A stretch of 64,000 nucleotides of DNA from Streptomyces sp. NBC_01244 (GTDB lineage: Bacteria > Actinomycetota > Actinomycetes > Streptomycetales > Streptomycetaceae). The position numbers were made by a program, and so were the translations under genes. Numbering within the stretch: the stretch's first letter is position 1; each line of letters begins with the position of its first letter. Under the pieces are notes generated by a model, which was not told the origin of the DNA, made no database searches, and worked only from the letters and a program-made list of their open reading frames with translations. Location: assembly GCF_035987325.1 (NCBI RefSeq), contig NZ_CP108488.1:3472001-3536000 (forward strand), given 5' to 3'. Positions 49,634 through 58,614 of this stretch are shown here, piece by piece.

Positions 49634-51880
49634 CTAGCGGCTCCCGACGGGCACCGGCTCGGGCTCGGGCCGCTCGGCGGCCGGTGCGGGCTCCCCCTCG
49701 CTCAGCCCGATGCGTTCGTGCAGTCGGCGCAGCGGAGCCGGCGCCCACCAGGTGGCCTTCCCGGTCAGCTTCATCACCGCCGGCACCAGCAGGCTCCGCA
49801 CGACCATCGCGTCCATCAGTACGGCCAGCGCGATCCCCAGGCCGAGCATCTTGGTGTTGGTCACCCGCGAGCTGCCGATGGCGACCATCACCACCGCCAG
49901 GATCACGGCCGCCGCGGTGATCAGTCCGCCCGTGCGGGTCAGCCCGGCGCGCACCGCCCCCTCGTGGTCTCCGGTCCGGTCGTACTCCTCCTTGATCCGG
50001 GATATGAGGAACACCCCGTAGTCCATGGAGAGTCCGAAGGCGATGCAGAACATCAGCACGGGCAGGGTGGTCTCGATGTCCCCGGTGGAGGTGAAGGAGA
50101 GCAGTCCGGAGAGGTGGCCCTCCTGGAACACCCACACCACCGCCCCGAACATCGCGGTCAGGCTCAGCGCGTTGAGCAGTACGGCCTGGACGGGTATCAG
50201 CAGGCTCCCGGTGAGCAGGAAGACCAGGAGCAGCGTCGCCAGCACCACGACGCCCAGGGCGAGGGGCAGTTCCTCGGCTATGGCGTCACGGGCGTCGACG
50301 AGCACTGCGGCCTGTCCGGTCACGGCGGTGTCGAACGGGGCGTCCACCGCCCTGACCATGCCCACCAGGTCCTGGGCCCGTTCTCCCACCTCCTCGCCTT
50401 CGGTGAGCACCGAGAAGTAGGCGTATCCGCTACCGGCGGCGGAAGCGACCGGCCCCTCCACCCCCAGCACTCCGGGCAGGGCTTCCACCCGTCGCTTGTA
50501 GGCGTCGAGATCGGCGGCGCCGGAGGCCCCCTCGGTCAGTACGGTCAGCGCTCCGCCGGGGCTGCCGGGGAAGCCCTCGCGGATGTGCTGCTGCACCACG
50601 TGCGATTCGGCGGTCGCCGGCAGCTGCCGGTCGTCCACGGTGCCGAACTTCACGCCGAGGAAGGGCAGTCCGAGGAGCAGCAGCCCGGCCGTGGTGGCCA
50701 CGGCGAACACGGGGGCCCGGCGCATGACCAGGTCCGTCAGCCGGGCCCAGCCCCGACCGCCCCCGGCCCGGCCCGGATCGCTCCCGGCCGGCCGGCCCCG
50801 GCGCCACAGCCGGCGCAGGTCGAAGGAGTTGACCCGCTCCCCCAGCAGCACCAGCGCCGCGGGCAGCAGGATGAGCGCGGCCGCCGCGGCAAGCAGGACC
50901 ACCGCGACTCCGGCGTAGGCGAAGGAGCGCAGGAAGTACATCGGGAAGAAGAGCATGGCGGAGAGGGCGACGGCCACGGTCAGCGCCGAGAACAGGACCG
51001 TCCGCCCGGCGGTGCGCAGGGTGACTCCGACGGCCGCCACCGGGTCGCGCCCGGCGGCCAGCTCCTCGCGGAACCTCCGCACGATGAACAGGGCGTAGTC
51101 GACGGCGAGTCCGAGCCCGAGGGCGGTGGTCAGGTTCTGCGCGAAGACGGAGACGTCGGTGATCTCGGTGAGACCGCGCAGCACGGCATTGGTTCCGATG
51201 ATGGCGACGATGCCGACACCGAGGGGCAGCAGGGCCGCCACGGCGCTGCCGAAGACGAGGACCAGCAGGACGAGCGTCACGGGCAGGGCGATCAGCTCGG
51301 CGAGCAGCAGGTCCTCCTGGATGGTGGAGGTCACCTCGCGCTGGACGGCGGCCGGCCCGCCGAGGGTGACCTTCACCGGTCCGTGCTCGCCCCGGTAGCT
51401 CGGGACGATCCGGTCCAGGACGGCGTTGGCCGTCTTCTCGTCACCCAGCACCCGGGCGGCTATCAGGGCCTGGCGGCCGTCCTGGGAGCGCAGGGTGGGC
51501 AGCCCGGTCCGCCAGTACGAACCCACGCCGGTCACCCCCTGTTCGGCGGCGAGCCGCGCCGTCAGCCGCTCCGCCTCGGCGGCGACGGCGGGGTCGTCCA
51601 CCCCGGCCGCCCCGGCGGCGGCTCCGGCCTCGACGAGCAGCAGCAGATTGGGCTGGGAGCCGGGAAACTCGCGCTCCAGCGCCTTGGTGGCATAGGTGGA
51701 GCGGGCGCCGGGATCCTCCCAGCCCCCGCTTCCCAGGCGGTCGGCGACGCCTCCGCCGGCGAAGACGGCCAGGGCCGTGACCACGAGGGCGAGCAGCAGT
51801 GAGAGCCTCGGCCGTGTGGTGACGAACCCGGTCCACCGGCCGCCCTCCCCAGGCGACGGCGGTTTTTTGACTTCGGACAT
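49634..51880 (-). CDS. MMPL-family RND transporter
   Basis: The product is 748 residues. Motifs GLGLAVDYALFIVRRFREEL and FGLSMDYGVFLISRIKEEY give the two Asp-Tyr proton sites; twelve helices and two outside domains fit the family. The gene is divergent from a TetR regulator with a large inverted repeat between, so it is probably repressed by that regulator and induced by a ligand, perhaps its transport substrate. It is more similar in layout to the first MMPL protein of the afsA operon than to the second, by eye. Confidence 0.87.
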   Translation of the reverse strand: MSEVKKPPSPGEGGRWTGFVTTRPRLSLLLALVVTALAVFAGGGVADRLGSGGWEDPGARSTYATKALEREFPGSQPNLLLLVEAGAAAGAAGVDDPAVAAEAERLTARLAAEQGVTGVGSYWRTGLPTLRSQDGRQALIAARVLGDEKTANAVLDRIVPSYRGEHGPVKVTLGGPAAVQREVTSTIQEDLLLAELIALPVTLVLLVLVFGSAVAALLPLGVGIVAIIGTNAVLRGLTEITDVSVFAQNLTTALGLGLAVDYALFIVRRFREELAAGRDPVAAVGVTLRTAGRTVLFSALTVAVALSAMLFFPMYFLRSFAYAGVAVVLLAAAAALILLPAALVLLGERVNSFDLRRLWRRGRPAGSDPGRAGGGRGWARLTDLVMRRAPVFAVATTAGLLLLGLPFLGVKFGTVDDRQLPATAESHVVQQHIREGFPGSPGGALTVLTEGASGAADLDAYKRRVEALPGVLGVEGPVASAAGSGYAYFSVLTEGEEVGERAQDLVGMVRAVDAPFDTAVTGQAAVLVDARDAIAEELPLALGVVVLATLLLVFLLTGSLLIPVQAVLLNALSLTAMFGAVVWVFQEGHLSGLLSFTSTGDIETTLPVLMFCIAFGLSMDYGVFLISRIKEEYDRTGDHEGAVRAGLTRTGGLITAAAVILAVVMVAIGSSRVTNTKMLGLGIALAVLMDAMVVRSLLVPAVMKLTGKATWWAPAPLRRLHERIGLSEGEPAPAAERPEPEPVPVGSR

Positions 51881-51924
51881 GTCTCGGTGTCCCCTTCACC
51901 GTGGTTGCCAGGCCACTTAGACTG

Positions 51925-51981
51925 GCAAACACGAGCAGTCGCTCGCGTTTCTCAAGAATGCGAGCGATCTCTCGTGTTTGT
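51925..51981. promoter_or_regulatory. Inverted repeat operator between MMPL and TetR genes
   Basis: Arms 51925-51946 and 51960-51981 are inverted copies with four mismatches in 22, separated by 13 bases. The outer part is AAACACGAG/CTCGTGTTT and the inner GCTCGC/GCGAGC. This suggests two TetR dimer sites in the 141-bp divergent region. Confidence 0.6.
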
Positions 51982-52021
51982 CAATCACCCACGGGAAGCA
52001 ACGGGAAGCAAGGGATTGGAC

Positions 52022-52792
52022 ATGCGGGAGACCTCTCGGACCAAGAGCGCGGACAAAGCGGGTGAATCCATCGCGGAGGCGGCGGCAGCGGAGGCGGCAG
52101 CAGGGGCGGCGGCAGGGGCGGCGGCAGAGGCGGCAGCAGCAGTGACGGAAGCCGCCCCCCGCCGCCGCCAGGCCCGCGGTGAGCGCCGGATCGCCCAGCT
52201 CCTGACCGCCGCCGCCGGGGTGTTCTGCCGTACGGGTTACGCGGCGGCCAGCACCAACGCCATCGCCCGCGAGGCCGGCGTGTCCCCGGGCACGCTCTAC
52301 CAGTTCTTCCCGAACAAGGAAGCCATCGCCGTCGAGCTGGGCGGCCACCTCCTCCAGCGCGCCCACGAGGCGCACGGCCGGGCCTTCCTCCCCGAGAACC
52401 TGGACCGGCCGCTACCGGAGCTGCTCGACGCGGTCCTGGATCCGGTCATCGCCTTCAACTGCGAGAACCCGTCCTTCTGGGCGCTCATGCACGGCTCCGG
52501 CATCCCCGGCATCGCCCAGGAACACGACGAGCTGCACGCCGGCATGCAGACCCGCGTCGAGGGGCTGCTGCGCGCCTGCGTCACCCCGGCCGCCCCCGGC
52601 GCCCCCGCCCCCGCCCCCGCCACCGGGACGGAGCTCGCCCATGTCGCCCACATGGTGCTCGGGATCGTGCAGTCCTCGCTCGAACTGATCCTGGCCAGTG
52701 AGGGCGCCGAACGGGCCGCGTACATCGCGGAGCTGAAGACCGTCCTGCTCCGCTACCTGGACCCGATGATCACCACGCCTCCTCCTCGCTGA
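52022..52792 (+). CDS. TetR-family transcriptional regulator
   Basis: The product is about 256 residues from ATG 52022. The first 45 residues are an Ala/Glu run (EAAAAEAAAGAAAG) from GGCGGCAG-type repeats; the TetR helix-turn-helix is at about 62-95 (TNAIAREAGVSPGTLYQFFPNKE). The C-terminal ligand domain follows. A start further in, without the Ala run, is possible. It should repress the divergent MMPL gene and itself. Its end overlaps the convergent antiporter gene by 23 bases. Confidence 0.85.
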   Translation: MRETSRTKSADKAGESIAEAAAAEAAAGAAAGAAAEAAAAVTEAAPRRRQARGERRIAQLLTAAAGVFCRTGYAAASTNAIAREAGVSPGTLYQFFPNKEAIAVELGGHLLQRAHEAHGRAFLPENLDRPLPELLDAVLDPVIAFNCENPSFWALMHGSGIPGIAQEHDELHAGMQTRVEGLLRACVTPAAPGAPAPAPATGTELAHVAHMVLGIVQSSLELILASEGAERAAYIAELKTVLLRYLDPMITTPPPR

Positions 52793-54038
52793 CCATCTTC
52801 CCCACGTCCCCGGGCCCGCCGGGGCCGGCACCGGAGCCCGCACCGGAGCCGGACCCGTCACCGGATCCCGCCCGCAACCGCAGCCCCACCAGCGGGAAGA
52901 CCAGTACGGACACCATCCCGGCCCCGACCAGCGCGGCCGCCTCCCCCGAACCCAGCTTCCCCTCCTCCACACCCAGGGTGGTGATCGCCACCACCAGCGG
53001 CAGCGCCGTGGAGCCGAACAGCACCAGCGCCGACCGGTCCCGGCGTCCGAGGTCCCGGGGGGCCAGCAGCCACATCGGCAGACCGCGCACCACGAGGAAG
53101 AGCAACAGGAACACCGGGAGCAACAGCAGCACCCGCCCGCCCGCGAGCAGCGCGTCCAGGTCGAACTCGATCCCGGTGACCACGAAGAACAGCGGCACCA
53201 GGAAGCCGAAGCCCATGGCCTCCACCTTCGACAGCACGGTCTCGCTGCTCTCCGGCGCGGCCCCGTGCAGCACGAGCCGGGTGATCAGCCCGGCGGCGAA
53301 GGCGCCGAGGAGGACGTCGAGGCCGAGCACCTCGGACAGCGCCAGGAACGCCACGAGGATCAGCACCACCAGGCGCACCGCGAACTGCCCGCTGCTGTGC
53401 AGGGTCTTGGCGATGACCCGGGCGAACCAGGGCGGCTTGGGCCGCATCGCCCAGAACACGGCGGCGGCCGTGAGCACCGCGAAGCCGATCAGCAGCGCCG
53501 CCGACTGCCCCGGCGCCCGGCCGCTGAGCAGCAGGGCCATCGCGATGATCGGCCCGAACTCGCCGACCGCGCCCATCGCCATCATCACCGAGCCGAACCG
53601 GCTCTGGAGGTCCCCCGAGTCCCGCAGGACCGGCAGGATCGTGCCGAGGGCGGTACTGGTGAGCGCGGTGCCGATGTAGACGCCCTTCTCGAACCCGCCG
53701 CCCGACAGCAGCAGGCCGAGCCCGAGCCCGAGCGCGAGGGCGGCCACCCAGGCCCACACCGACCGCTTCAGGGTGTCGCCCTTGACCTGGGCGAACTGGA
53801 TCTCGTAGCCGGCGAGGAAGATCAGCATCGCGAGGCCGAGCTCACTGAGTACGTCGATGACCTCGGTGGAGTGCGCCCAGCCGAGGACGTCGGGTCCGAC
53901 CAGGACGCCCAGGACGATCTCGAAGATCACCAGCGGGACGGGAAGCCAGCGCGAGACCCCGTACGCGAGCAGGGGCGCGAGCACGGCGATCGACATGATC
54001 AGGATGAGAGTGGTCCCCGAGTGCGCCATGTGTGCCAT
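52770..54038 (-). CDS. Cation:proton antiporter (CPA2 / Kef type)
   Basis: The product is 422 residues with twelve hydrophobic segments. The family motifs include LVIFEIVLGVLVGPDVLGW at the start and LGAFAAGLITRL later. The C-terminal RCK/TrkA nucleotide domain of KefB/KefC is missing; the protein ends with a Gly/Ser-rich tail (GSGDGSGSGAGSG). It likely exchanges Na+ or K+ for H+. GTG/ATG near 54038 or 54029 are both possible starts. Confidence 0.85.
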   Translation of the reverse strand: MAHMAHSGTTLILIMSIAVLAPLLAYGVSRWLPVPLVIFEIVLGVLVGPDVLGWAHSTEVIDVLSELGLAMLIFLAGYEIQFAQVKGDTLKRSVWAWVAALALGLGLGLLLSGGGFEKGVYIGTALTSTALGTILPVLRDSGDLQSRFGSVMMAMGAVGEFGPIIAMALLLSGRAPGQSAALLIGFAVLTAAAVFWAMRPKPPWFARVIAKTLHSSGQFAVRLVVLILVAFLALSEVLGLDVLLGAFAAGLITRLVLHGAAPESSETVLSKVEAMGFGFLVPLFFVVTGIEFDLDALLAGGRVLLLLPVFLLLFLVVRGLPMWLLAPRDLGRRDRSALVLFGSTALPLVVAITTLGVEEGKLGSGEAAALVGAGMVSVLVFPLVGLRLRAGSGDGSGSGAGSGAGPGGPGDVGKMVSEEEAW

Positions 54039-54096
54039 TTACATATGGCCAGCCCGGATTGTCCACCGCAAAGGATCTCGCGGGATGCTCGCATTG

Positions 54097-54113
54097 ATAC
54101 CCCCTAGGGGTAT
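54097..54113. promoter_or_regulatory. CsoR-type copper operator
   Basis: ATACCCCCTAGGGGTAT is nearly palindromic and matches the known CsoR operator pattern (ATACCCC...GGGGTAT). It lies 90 bases upstream of copZ. No CsoR gene is in this window, so the repressor would act in trans. Confidence 0.7.
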
Positions 54114-54202
54114 AGTCTCCAAGCGTCGGGATGAACGGTGGACCCTCCACGAGCGATCCGCCGTCTTCCGGCCCCGGAAACGCCCTTGAAGAGGAGAACG
54201 AC

Positions 54203-54436
54203 ATGAGCGCCGACACGGACACCCAGACCACCACCGTCTACCGGGTGACCGGCATGACCTGCGGGCACTGCGAGGGCGCGGTCACCGCCGAGCTCACCGC
54301 CCTGGCGGGTGTCACCTCGGTCAAGGCCGTCGCCGCGACCGGCGAGGTCACCGTGGTGTCGGCCGCCCCGCTCGACGAGGCCGCCGTGCGCGCCGCCGTC
54401 GACGAGGCCGGCTACGAGTTCGCCGGCCAGGCCTGA
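54203..54436 (+). CDS. copZ: Copper chaperone CopZ (HMA domain)
   Basis: The product is about 77 residues from ATG 54203 behind GAAGAGGAG. One heavy-metal-associated domain with the copper site MTCGHC (residues 19-24) and the usual fold end (AVDEAGYEF). It carries Cu(I) in the cytoplasm to the P-type ATPase encoded 99 bases downstream. It is probably induced by copper through the CsoR-type site. Confidence 0.92.
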   Translation: MSADTDTQTTTVYRVTGMTCGHCEGAVTAELTALAGVTSVKAVAATGEVTVVSAAPLDEAAVRAAVDEAGYEFAGQA

Positions 54437-54535
54437 GCCCTCCCTCTTCGGCAGTGCCCCGCAGTACCCCGCCGGGCCGTACCGGCCAGCTCATACTGGT
54501 TCCGTACGGCCCGGCCCTCCCCCTGGAGCCGGAAC

Positions 54536-56842
54536 ATGAGCAGCACAGTGCACGACGGACCCATAGCGGTGGCGCAAGCAGCGGCAGCGGCCGCGGGCAC
54601 CGCCGAGGTCGAGCTGACCATCGGCGGGATGACCTGCGCCTCCTGCGCGGCCCGCATCGAGAAGAAGCTGAACCGGATGGACGGGGTCACCGCCTCGGTG
54701 AACTACGCCACCGAGAAGGCCAAGGTCTCGTACGGCGAAGGCGTGGCGGTCGCCGACCTCATCGCCACAGTGGTCAAGACCGGCTACACCGCCGAGGAGC
54801 CCCCGCCGCCGGAACCCGAGCCGGAACCGCAGGGCACCGGGGCACAGGCCGCCGATGCCCAGGAAGCCCGCGACCCCGAACTGGCCGCGCTGCGCCAGCG
54901 CCTCCTGGTCTCCGTGGCGCTCTCGCTGCCCGTCGTCCTGCTCGCGATGGTCCCGGCCCTCCAGTTCGACAACTGGCAGTGGCTCTCGCTGACCCTCGCC
55001 GCCCCCGTCGTCGTCTGGGGCGCGCTCCCCTTCCACAAGGCCGCCTGGACCAACGCCCGGCACGGCGCCGCCACCATGGACACCCTGGTGTCGGTGGGCA
55101 CGGGGGCCGCCTTCGCCTGGTCGCTGTGGGCCCTGTTCTTCGGCCACGCCGGAATGCCCGGCATGCGGCACGGCTTCGACTTCACCATTTCCCGCACCGA
55201 CGGGTCCTCTGCGATCTACCTCGAGGTGGCCGCCGGAGTCGTCAGCTTCATCCTGCTCGGCCGCTACCTGGAGGCCCGCTCGAAGCGGAAGGCCGGCGCG
55301 GCCCTCAAGGCCCTGATGCGGCTCGGCGCCAAGGACGTGGCGGTCCTGCGCGGTGGGGCGGAGGTACGCATCCCCGTGAGCGCGCTCGCGGTGGGCGACC
55401 GGTTCCTCGTCCGGCCCGGCGAGAAGATCGCCACCGACGGCACGGTCGTCGAGGGCAGCTCCGCCGTGGACGCCGCCATGCTGACCGGCGAATCGGTCCC
55501 GGTCGAGGTCACTGTGGGCGACACCGTCACCGGAGCCACCGTCAACACCTCGGGCCGCCTCGTCGTCGAGGCCACCCGCGTCGGCTCGGACACCCAGCTC
55601 GCCCGGATGGCCAAGCTGGTCGAGGACGCGCAGAACGGCAAGGCCGAGGTCCAGCGCCTCGCCGACCGGATCTCCGGGGTCTTCGTCCCGGTCGTGCTCG
55701 TCCTGGCCCTCGGCACCTGGGTCACCTGGCTGCTGATCACCGACAACCCGACGGCGGCCTTCACCGCCGCCGTGGCCGTCCTGATCATCGCCTGCCCGTG
55801 CGCCCTGGGCCTGGCCACTCCGACCGCGCTGATGGTCGGCACCGGCCGGGGCGCACAGCTCGGCATCCTGATCAAGGGCCCCGAGGTGCTGGAGTCCACC
55901 CGCCGCGTGGACACCGTCGTCCTGGACAAGACCGGCACCGTGACCACCGGCAAGATGACCCTGGCCGGCACGCACCCGGCCGAGGGCGTGGACGCGACCG
56001 AACTGCTGCGCCTGGCCGGGTCCCTGGAGCACGCCTCCGAGCATCCGATCGCCCGGGCCATCGCGGCGGGCGCCGCGGAACTCCCCGGCGGCCTGTCGGT
56101 CCCGGAGGGCTTCGAGAACCACGGCGGCCTCGGCGTCCAGGGTGTGGTCGACGGCCACGCCGTCCTGGTGGGACGCGAGAAGCTGCTCGCCGACTGGTCG
56201 ATCGTGCTGCCCGCCGCCCTCGCCGCGATCAAGACCGCCGCCGAGGCCGAGGGTTCGACCGCCGTGCTGGTCGCCTGGGACGGGGAGGCCCGCGGGGTGC
56301 TGACCGTGGCCGATGCCGTCAAGGAGACCAGCGCCGAGGCCGTGTCCCGGCTGCGGGCCCTGGGTCTGACCCCGGTCCTGCTGACGGGCGACAACAAGGC
56401 CGTCGCGCAGACGGTGGCCCGCGCGGTGGGCATCGAGGAGGTCATCGCCGAGGTCCTCCCGCAGGACAAGGTCGACGTCGTACGCCGGCTGCAGGCCGAG
56501 GGCCGTACGGTCGCCATGGTCGGCGACGGGGTCAACGACGCGGCCGCGCTGGCCCAGGCCGACCTGGGCCTGGCCATGGGCACCGGCACCGACGCGGCGA
56601 TCGAGGCGAGCGATCTGACCCTCGTACGGGGCGACTTGCGGGTCGCGGCGGACGCGATCCGGCTTTCGCGCCGGACCCTGGCCACCATCAAGGGCAACCT
56701 CTTCTGGGCCTTCGGCTACAACGTCGCGGCGCTGCCGCTGGCCGCCGCCGGACTGCTCAACCCGATGATCGCGGGGGCCGCGATGGCCTTCTCCTCGGTC
56801 TTCGTGGTCACCAACAGCCTGCGGCTGCGCTCCTTCCGCTAG
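54536..56842 (+). CDS. copA: Copper-exporting P-type ATPase CopA
   Basis: The product is 768 residues. N-terminal HMA domain with MTCASC (near 32-37), an acidic/Pro linker ([10 protein letters not shown]), then P1B-ATPase: LTGES, the CPC metal site (near 420), DKTGT phosphorylation motif (near 463), SEHP (near 501) and GDGVND (near 662). This is the copper subclass (CPC, with N and YN in helix 7: [12 protein letters not shown]). It exports Cu(I) from the cytoplasm. The gene follows copZ. Confidence 0.94.
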   Translation: MSSTVHDGPIAVAQAAAAAAGTAEVELTIGGMTCASCAARIEKKLNRMDGVTASVNYATEKAKVSYGEGVAVADLIATVVKTGYTAEEPPPPEPEPEPQGTGAQAADAQEARDPELAALRQRLLVSVALSLPVVLLAMVPALQFDNWQWLSLTLAAPVVVWGALPFHKAAWTNARHGAATMDTLVSVGTGAAFAWSLWALFFGHAGMPGMRHGFDFTISRTDGSSAIYLEVAAGVVSFILLGRYLEARSKRKAGAALKALMRLGAKDVAVLRGGAEVRIPVSALAVGDRFLVRPGEKIATDGTVVEGSSAVDAAMLTGESVPVEVTVGDTVTGATVNTSGRLVVEATRVGSDTQLARMAKLVEDAQNGKAEVQRLADRISGVFVPVVLVLALGTWVTWLLITDNPTAAFTAAVAVLIIACPCALGLATPTALMVGTGRGAQLGILIKGPEVLESTRRVDTVVLDKTGTVTTGKMTLAGTHPAEGVDATELLRLAGSLEHASEHPIARAIAAGAAELPGGLSVPEGFENHGGLGVQGVVDGHAVLVGREKLLADWSIVLPAALAAIKTAAEAEGSTAVLVAWDGEARGVLTVADAVKETSAEAVSRLRALGLTPVLLTGDNKAVAQTVARAVGIEEVIAEVLPQDKVDVVRRLQAEGRTVAMVGDGVNDAAALAQADLGLAMGTGTDAAIEASDLTLVRGDLRVAADAIRLSRRTLATIKGNLFWAFGYNVAALPLAAAGLLNPMIAGAAMAFSSVFVVTNSLRLRSFR

Positions 56843-56942
56843 TGATCACTCTTCACGTCTCGCGCACAGCGCCTTCACACGAGACGCAGATCACAGGGAC
56901 CCCGGCGTAACCTTCGGGCAGCCGCGTGGGTCTAATGGGGCG

Positions 56943-57085
56943 ATGCCGGAAACGTGTTGGGACGACTACACGTTTGCCCGGCACGCAGACACCCGGTCCG
57001 GGTCCCGTGGGGGGAATCCGTTCCGGGGTAAGGAAAGCGCCCCGACCTTCGACCCGTGGGGGGATCGATGGCGGGGCGCTTTTCC
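56943..57085 (+). ncRNA. Candidate structured small RNA between copA and citrate synthase
   Basis: A region of about 143 bases has no gene but a series of stems: 56944-56957 pairs with 56968-56983 (14 pairs, 2-base bulge); 56991-57003 is a small palindrome (ACCCGGTCCGGGT); 57032-57044 pairs with 57072-57085, followed by a CTGTT stretch, as a terminator. A TCTAAT box (56931-56936) could be the -10. From memory, a small RNA (scr2736) is reported next to the citrate synthase gene in S. coelicolor; this is unverified. The last hairpin could also terminate the citrate synthase gene from the other strand. Confidence 0.5.
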
Positions 57086-57141
57086 TGTTCGGGTCCTGCA
57101 AGTCCTACGAGTCCTGCGGGTACTGCGGCTCGACCCTCGGG

Positions 57142-58431
57142 TCAGCGGGACTCGACCGGAACGAAGTCGCGCAGGACCTCGCCGGTGTAGATCTGGCGCG
57201 GGCGGCCGATGCGGGAGCCGGGCTCCTTGATCATCTCGTGCCACTGCGCGATCCAGCCGGGCAGGCGGCCGATCGCGAAGAGCACGGTGAACATCTCGGT
57301 CGGGAAGCCCATGGCCCGGTAGATCAGGCCCGTGTAGAAGTCCACGTTCGGGTAGAGGTTGCGCTCGACGAAGTACTCGTCGGCCAGCGCGTGCTCTTCC
57401 AGCTTCAGGGCGATGTCGAGGAGCTCGTCGTCCTTGCCGAGCGCCGAGAGGACATCGTGCGCCGCCGCCTTGATGATCTTCGCCCGGGGGTCGAAGCTCT
57501 TGTAGACGCGGTGCCCGAAGCCCATCAGGCGGACGCCGTCTTCCTTGTTCTTCACCTTGCGGATGAAGGCGTCGACGTCGCCGCCGTCGTTCTTGATGCC
57601 CTCGAGCATCTCCAGAACCGACTGGTTGGCGCCACCGTGCAGCGGACCCCAGAGGGCCGAGATGCCGGCGGAGATCGAGGCGAACATGTTCGCCTGCGAG
57701 GAGCCGACCAGACGCACGGTGGAGGTCGAGCAGTTCTGCTCGTGGTCCGCGTGCAGGATCAGCAGCTTGTCGAGCGCCGCGACCACGACCGGGTCCAGGT
57801 CGTACTCCTGGGCCGGCACGGAGAAGGTCATGCGCAGGAAGTTCTCGACGTAGCCGAGGTCGTTGCGCGGGTAGACCACCGGGTGGCCGACCGACTTCTT
57901 GTACGCGTAGGCCGCGATCGTCGGGAGCTTGGCCAGCAGCCGGATCGTCGAGAGGTTGCGCTGCTTCTCGTCGAACGGGTTGTGGCTGTCCTGGTAGAAC
58001 GTCGACAGCGCGCTGACCACGGAGGACAGCATCGCCATCGGGTGCGCGTCACGCGGGAAGCCGTCGTAGAAGCGCTTGACGTCCTCGTGCAGCAGCGTGT
58101 GCTGGGTGATGTCGTTGCGGAACGACGCGAGCTGGTCGACGGTCGGCAGCTCCCCGTTGATCAGCAGGTACGCGACCTCGATGAAGGTCGAGCGCTCCGC
58201 CAGCTGCTCGATCGGGTAACCGCGGTAGCGCAGGATGCCCTGCTCACCGTCGAGATAAGTAATGGCGGACTTATAGGCGGCGGTGTTTCCGTAGCCGCTG
58301 TCCAGGGTGACCAGCCCGGTCTGAGCCCTGAGCTTCGAGATGTCGAAGCCCTGGTCACCGACGGTGCTCTCGACCACCGGGTAGGTGTATTCACCGTCCG
58401 CGTACCGCAGTACTACAGAGTTGTCGCTCAC
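57142..58431 (-). CDS. gltA: Citrate synthase (type I/GltA2-like)
   Basis: The product is about 429 residues from GTG 58431 (GAGGG upstream); GTG 58443 is an alternative. The active-site blocks are present: ILHADHEQNCSTSTVRLVGSS (catalytic His), LWGPLHGGANQ (second His) and GFGHRVYKSFDPRA (catalytic Asp region). It resembles M. tuberculosis GltA2 closely throughout. It condenses acetyl-CoA with oxaloacetate in the TCA cycle. A monocistronic gene with a 183-bp upstream region containing three palindromes. In Streptomyces it is often called citA. Confidence 0.95.
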   Translation of the reverse strand: MSDNSVVLRYADGEYTYPVVESTVGDQGFDISKLRAQTGLVTLDSGYGNTAAYKSAITYLDGEQGILRYRGYPIEQLAERSTFIEVAYLLINGELPTVDQLASFRNDITQHTLLHEDVKRFYDGFPRDAHPMAMLSSVVSALSTFYQDSHNPFDEKQRNLSTIRLLAKLPTIAAYAYKKSVGHPVVYPRNDLGYVENFLRMTFSVPAQEYDLDPVVVAALDKLLILHADHEQNCSTSTVRLVGSSQANMFASISAGISALWGPLHGGANQSVLEMLEGIKNDGGDVDAFIRKVKNKEDGVRLMGFGHRVYKSFDPRAKIIKAAAHDVLSALGKDDELLDIALKLEEHALADEYFVERNLYPNVDFYTGLIYRAMGFPTEMFTVLFAIGRLPGWIAQWHEMIKEPGSRIGRPRQIYTGEVLRDFVPVESR

Positions 58432-58506
58432 GTCATCCCTCACCGACGTAGTGCCTCTTCTTCGAGGTGCCCTGACTGCCTCTACCTTCCCCCATTCGGC
58501 GCAGGT

Positions 58507-58614
58507 GAGTGCACTCGGGGTCGAGCTTTGGTGTTTTCAACGGCACTGAGTGCCGCCAAGGAGCACATCCTGCCCCCTCGGCAACCGTTGTAGGAACCCC
58601 AAATGATCGATCAT
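58507..58614. promoter_or_regulatory. Three palindromes upstream of citrate synthase
   Basis: GAGTGCACTC (58507-58516), GGCACT-G-AGTGCC (58542-58554) and ATGATCGATCAT (58603-58614) lie in the citrate synthase leader. The first two share GAGTGC/GCACTC, as if one regulator bound both. The third touches the recD2 stop codon. Confidence 0.4.

Noticed and set aside
56943..57085. 6C RNA or a metabolite riboswitch
   Set aside because: The C-runs of 6C RNA are absent from the loops, and no known riboswitch core could be recognised; no gene in the same direction follows directly.
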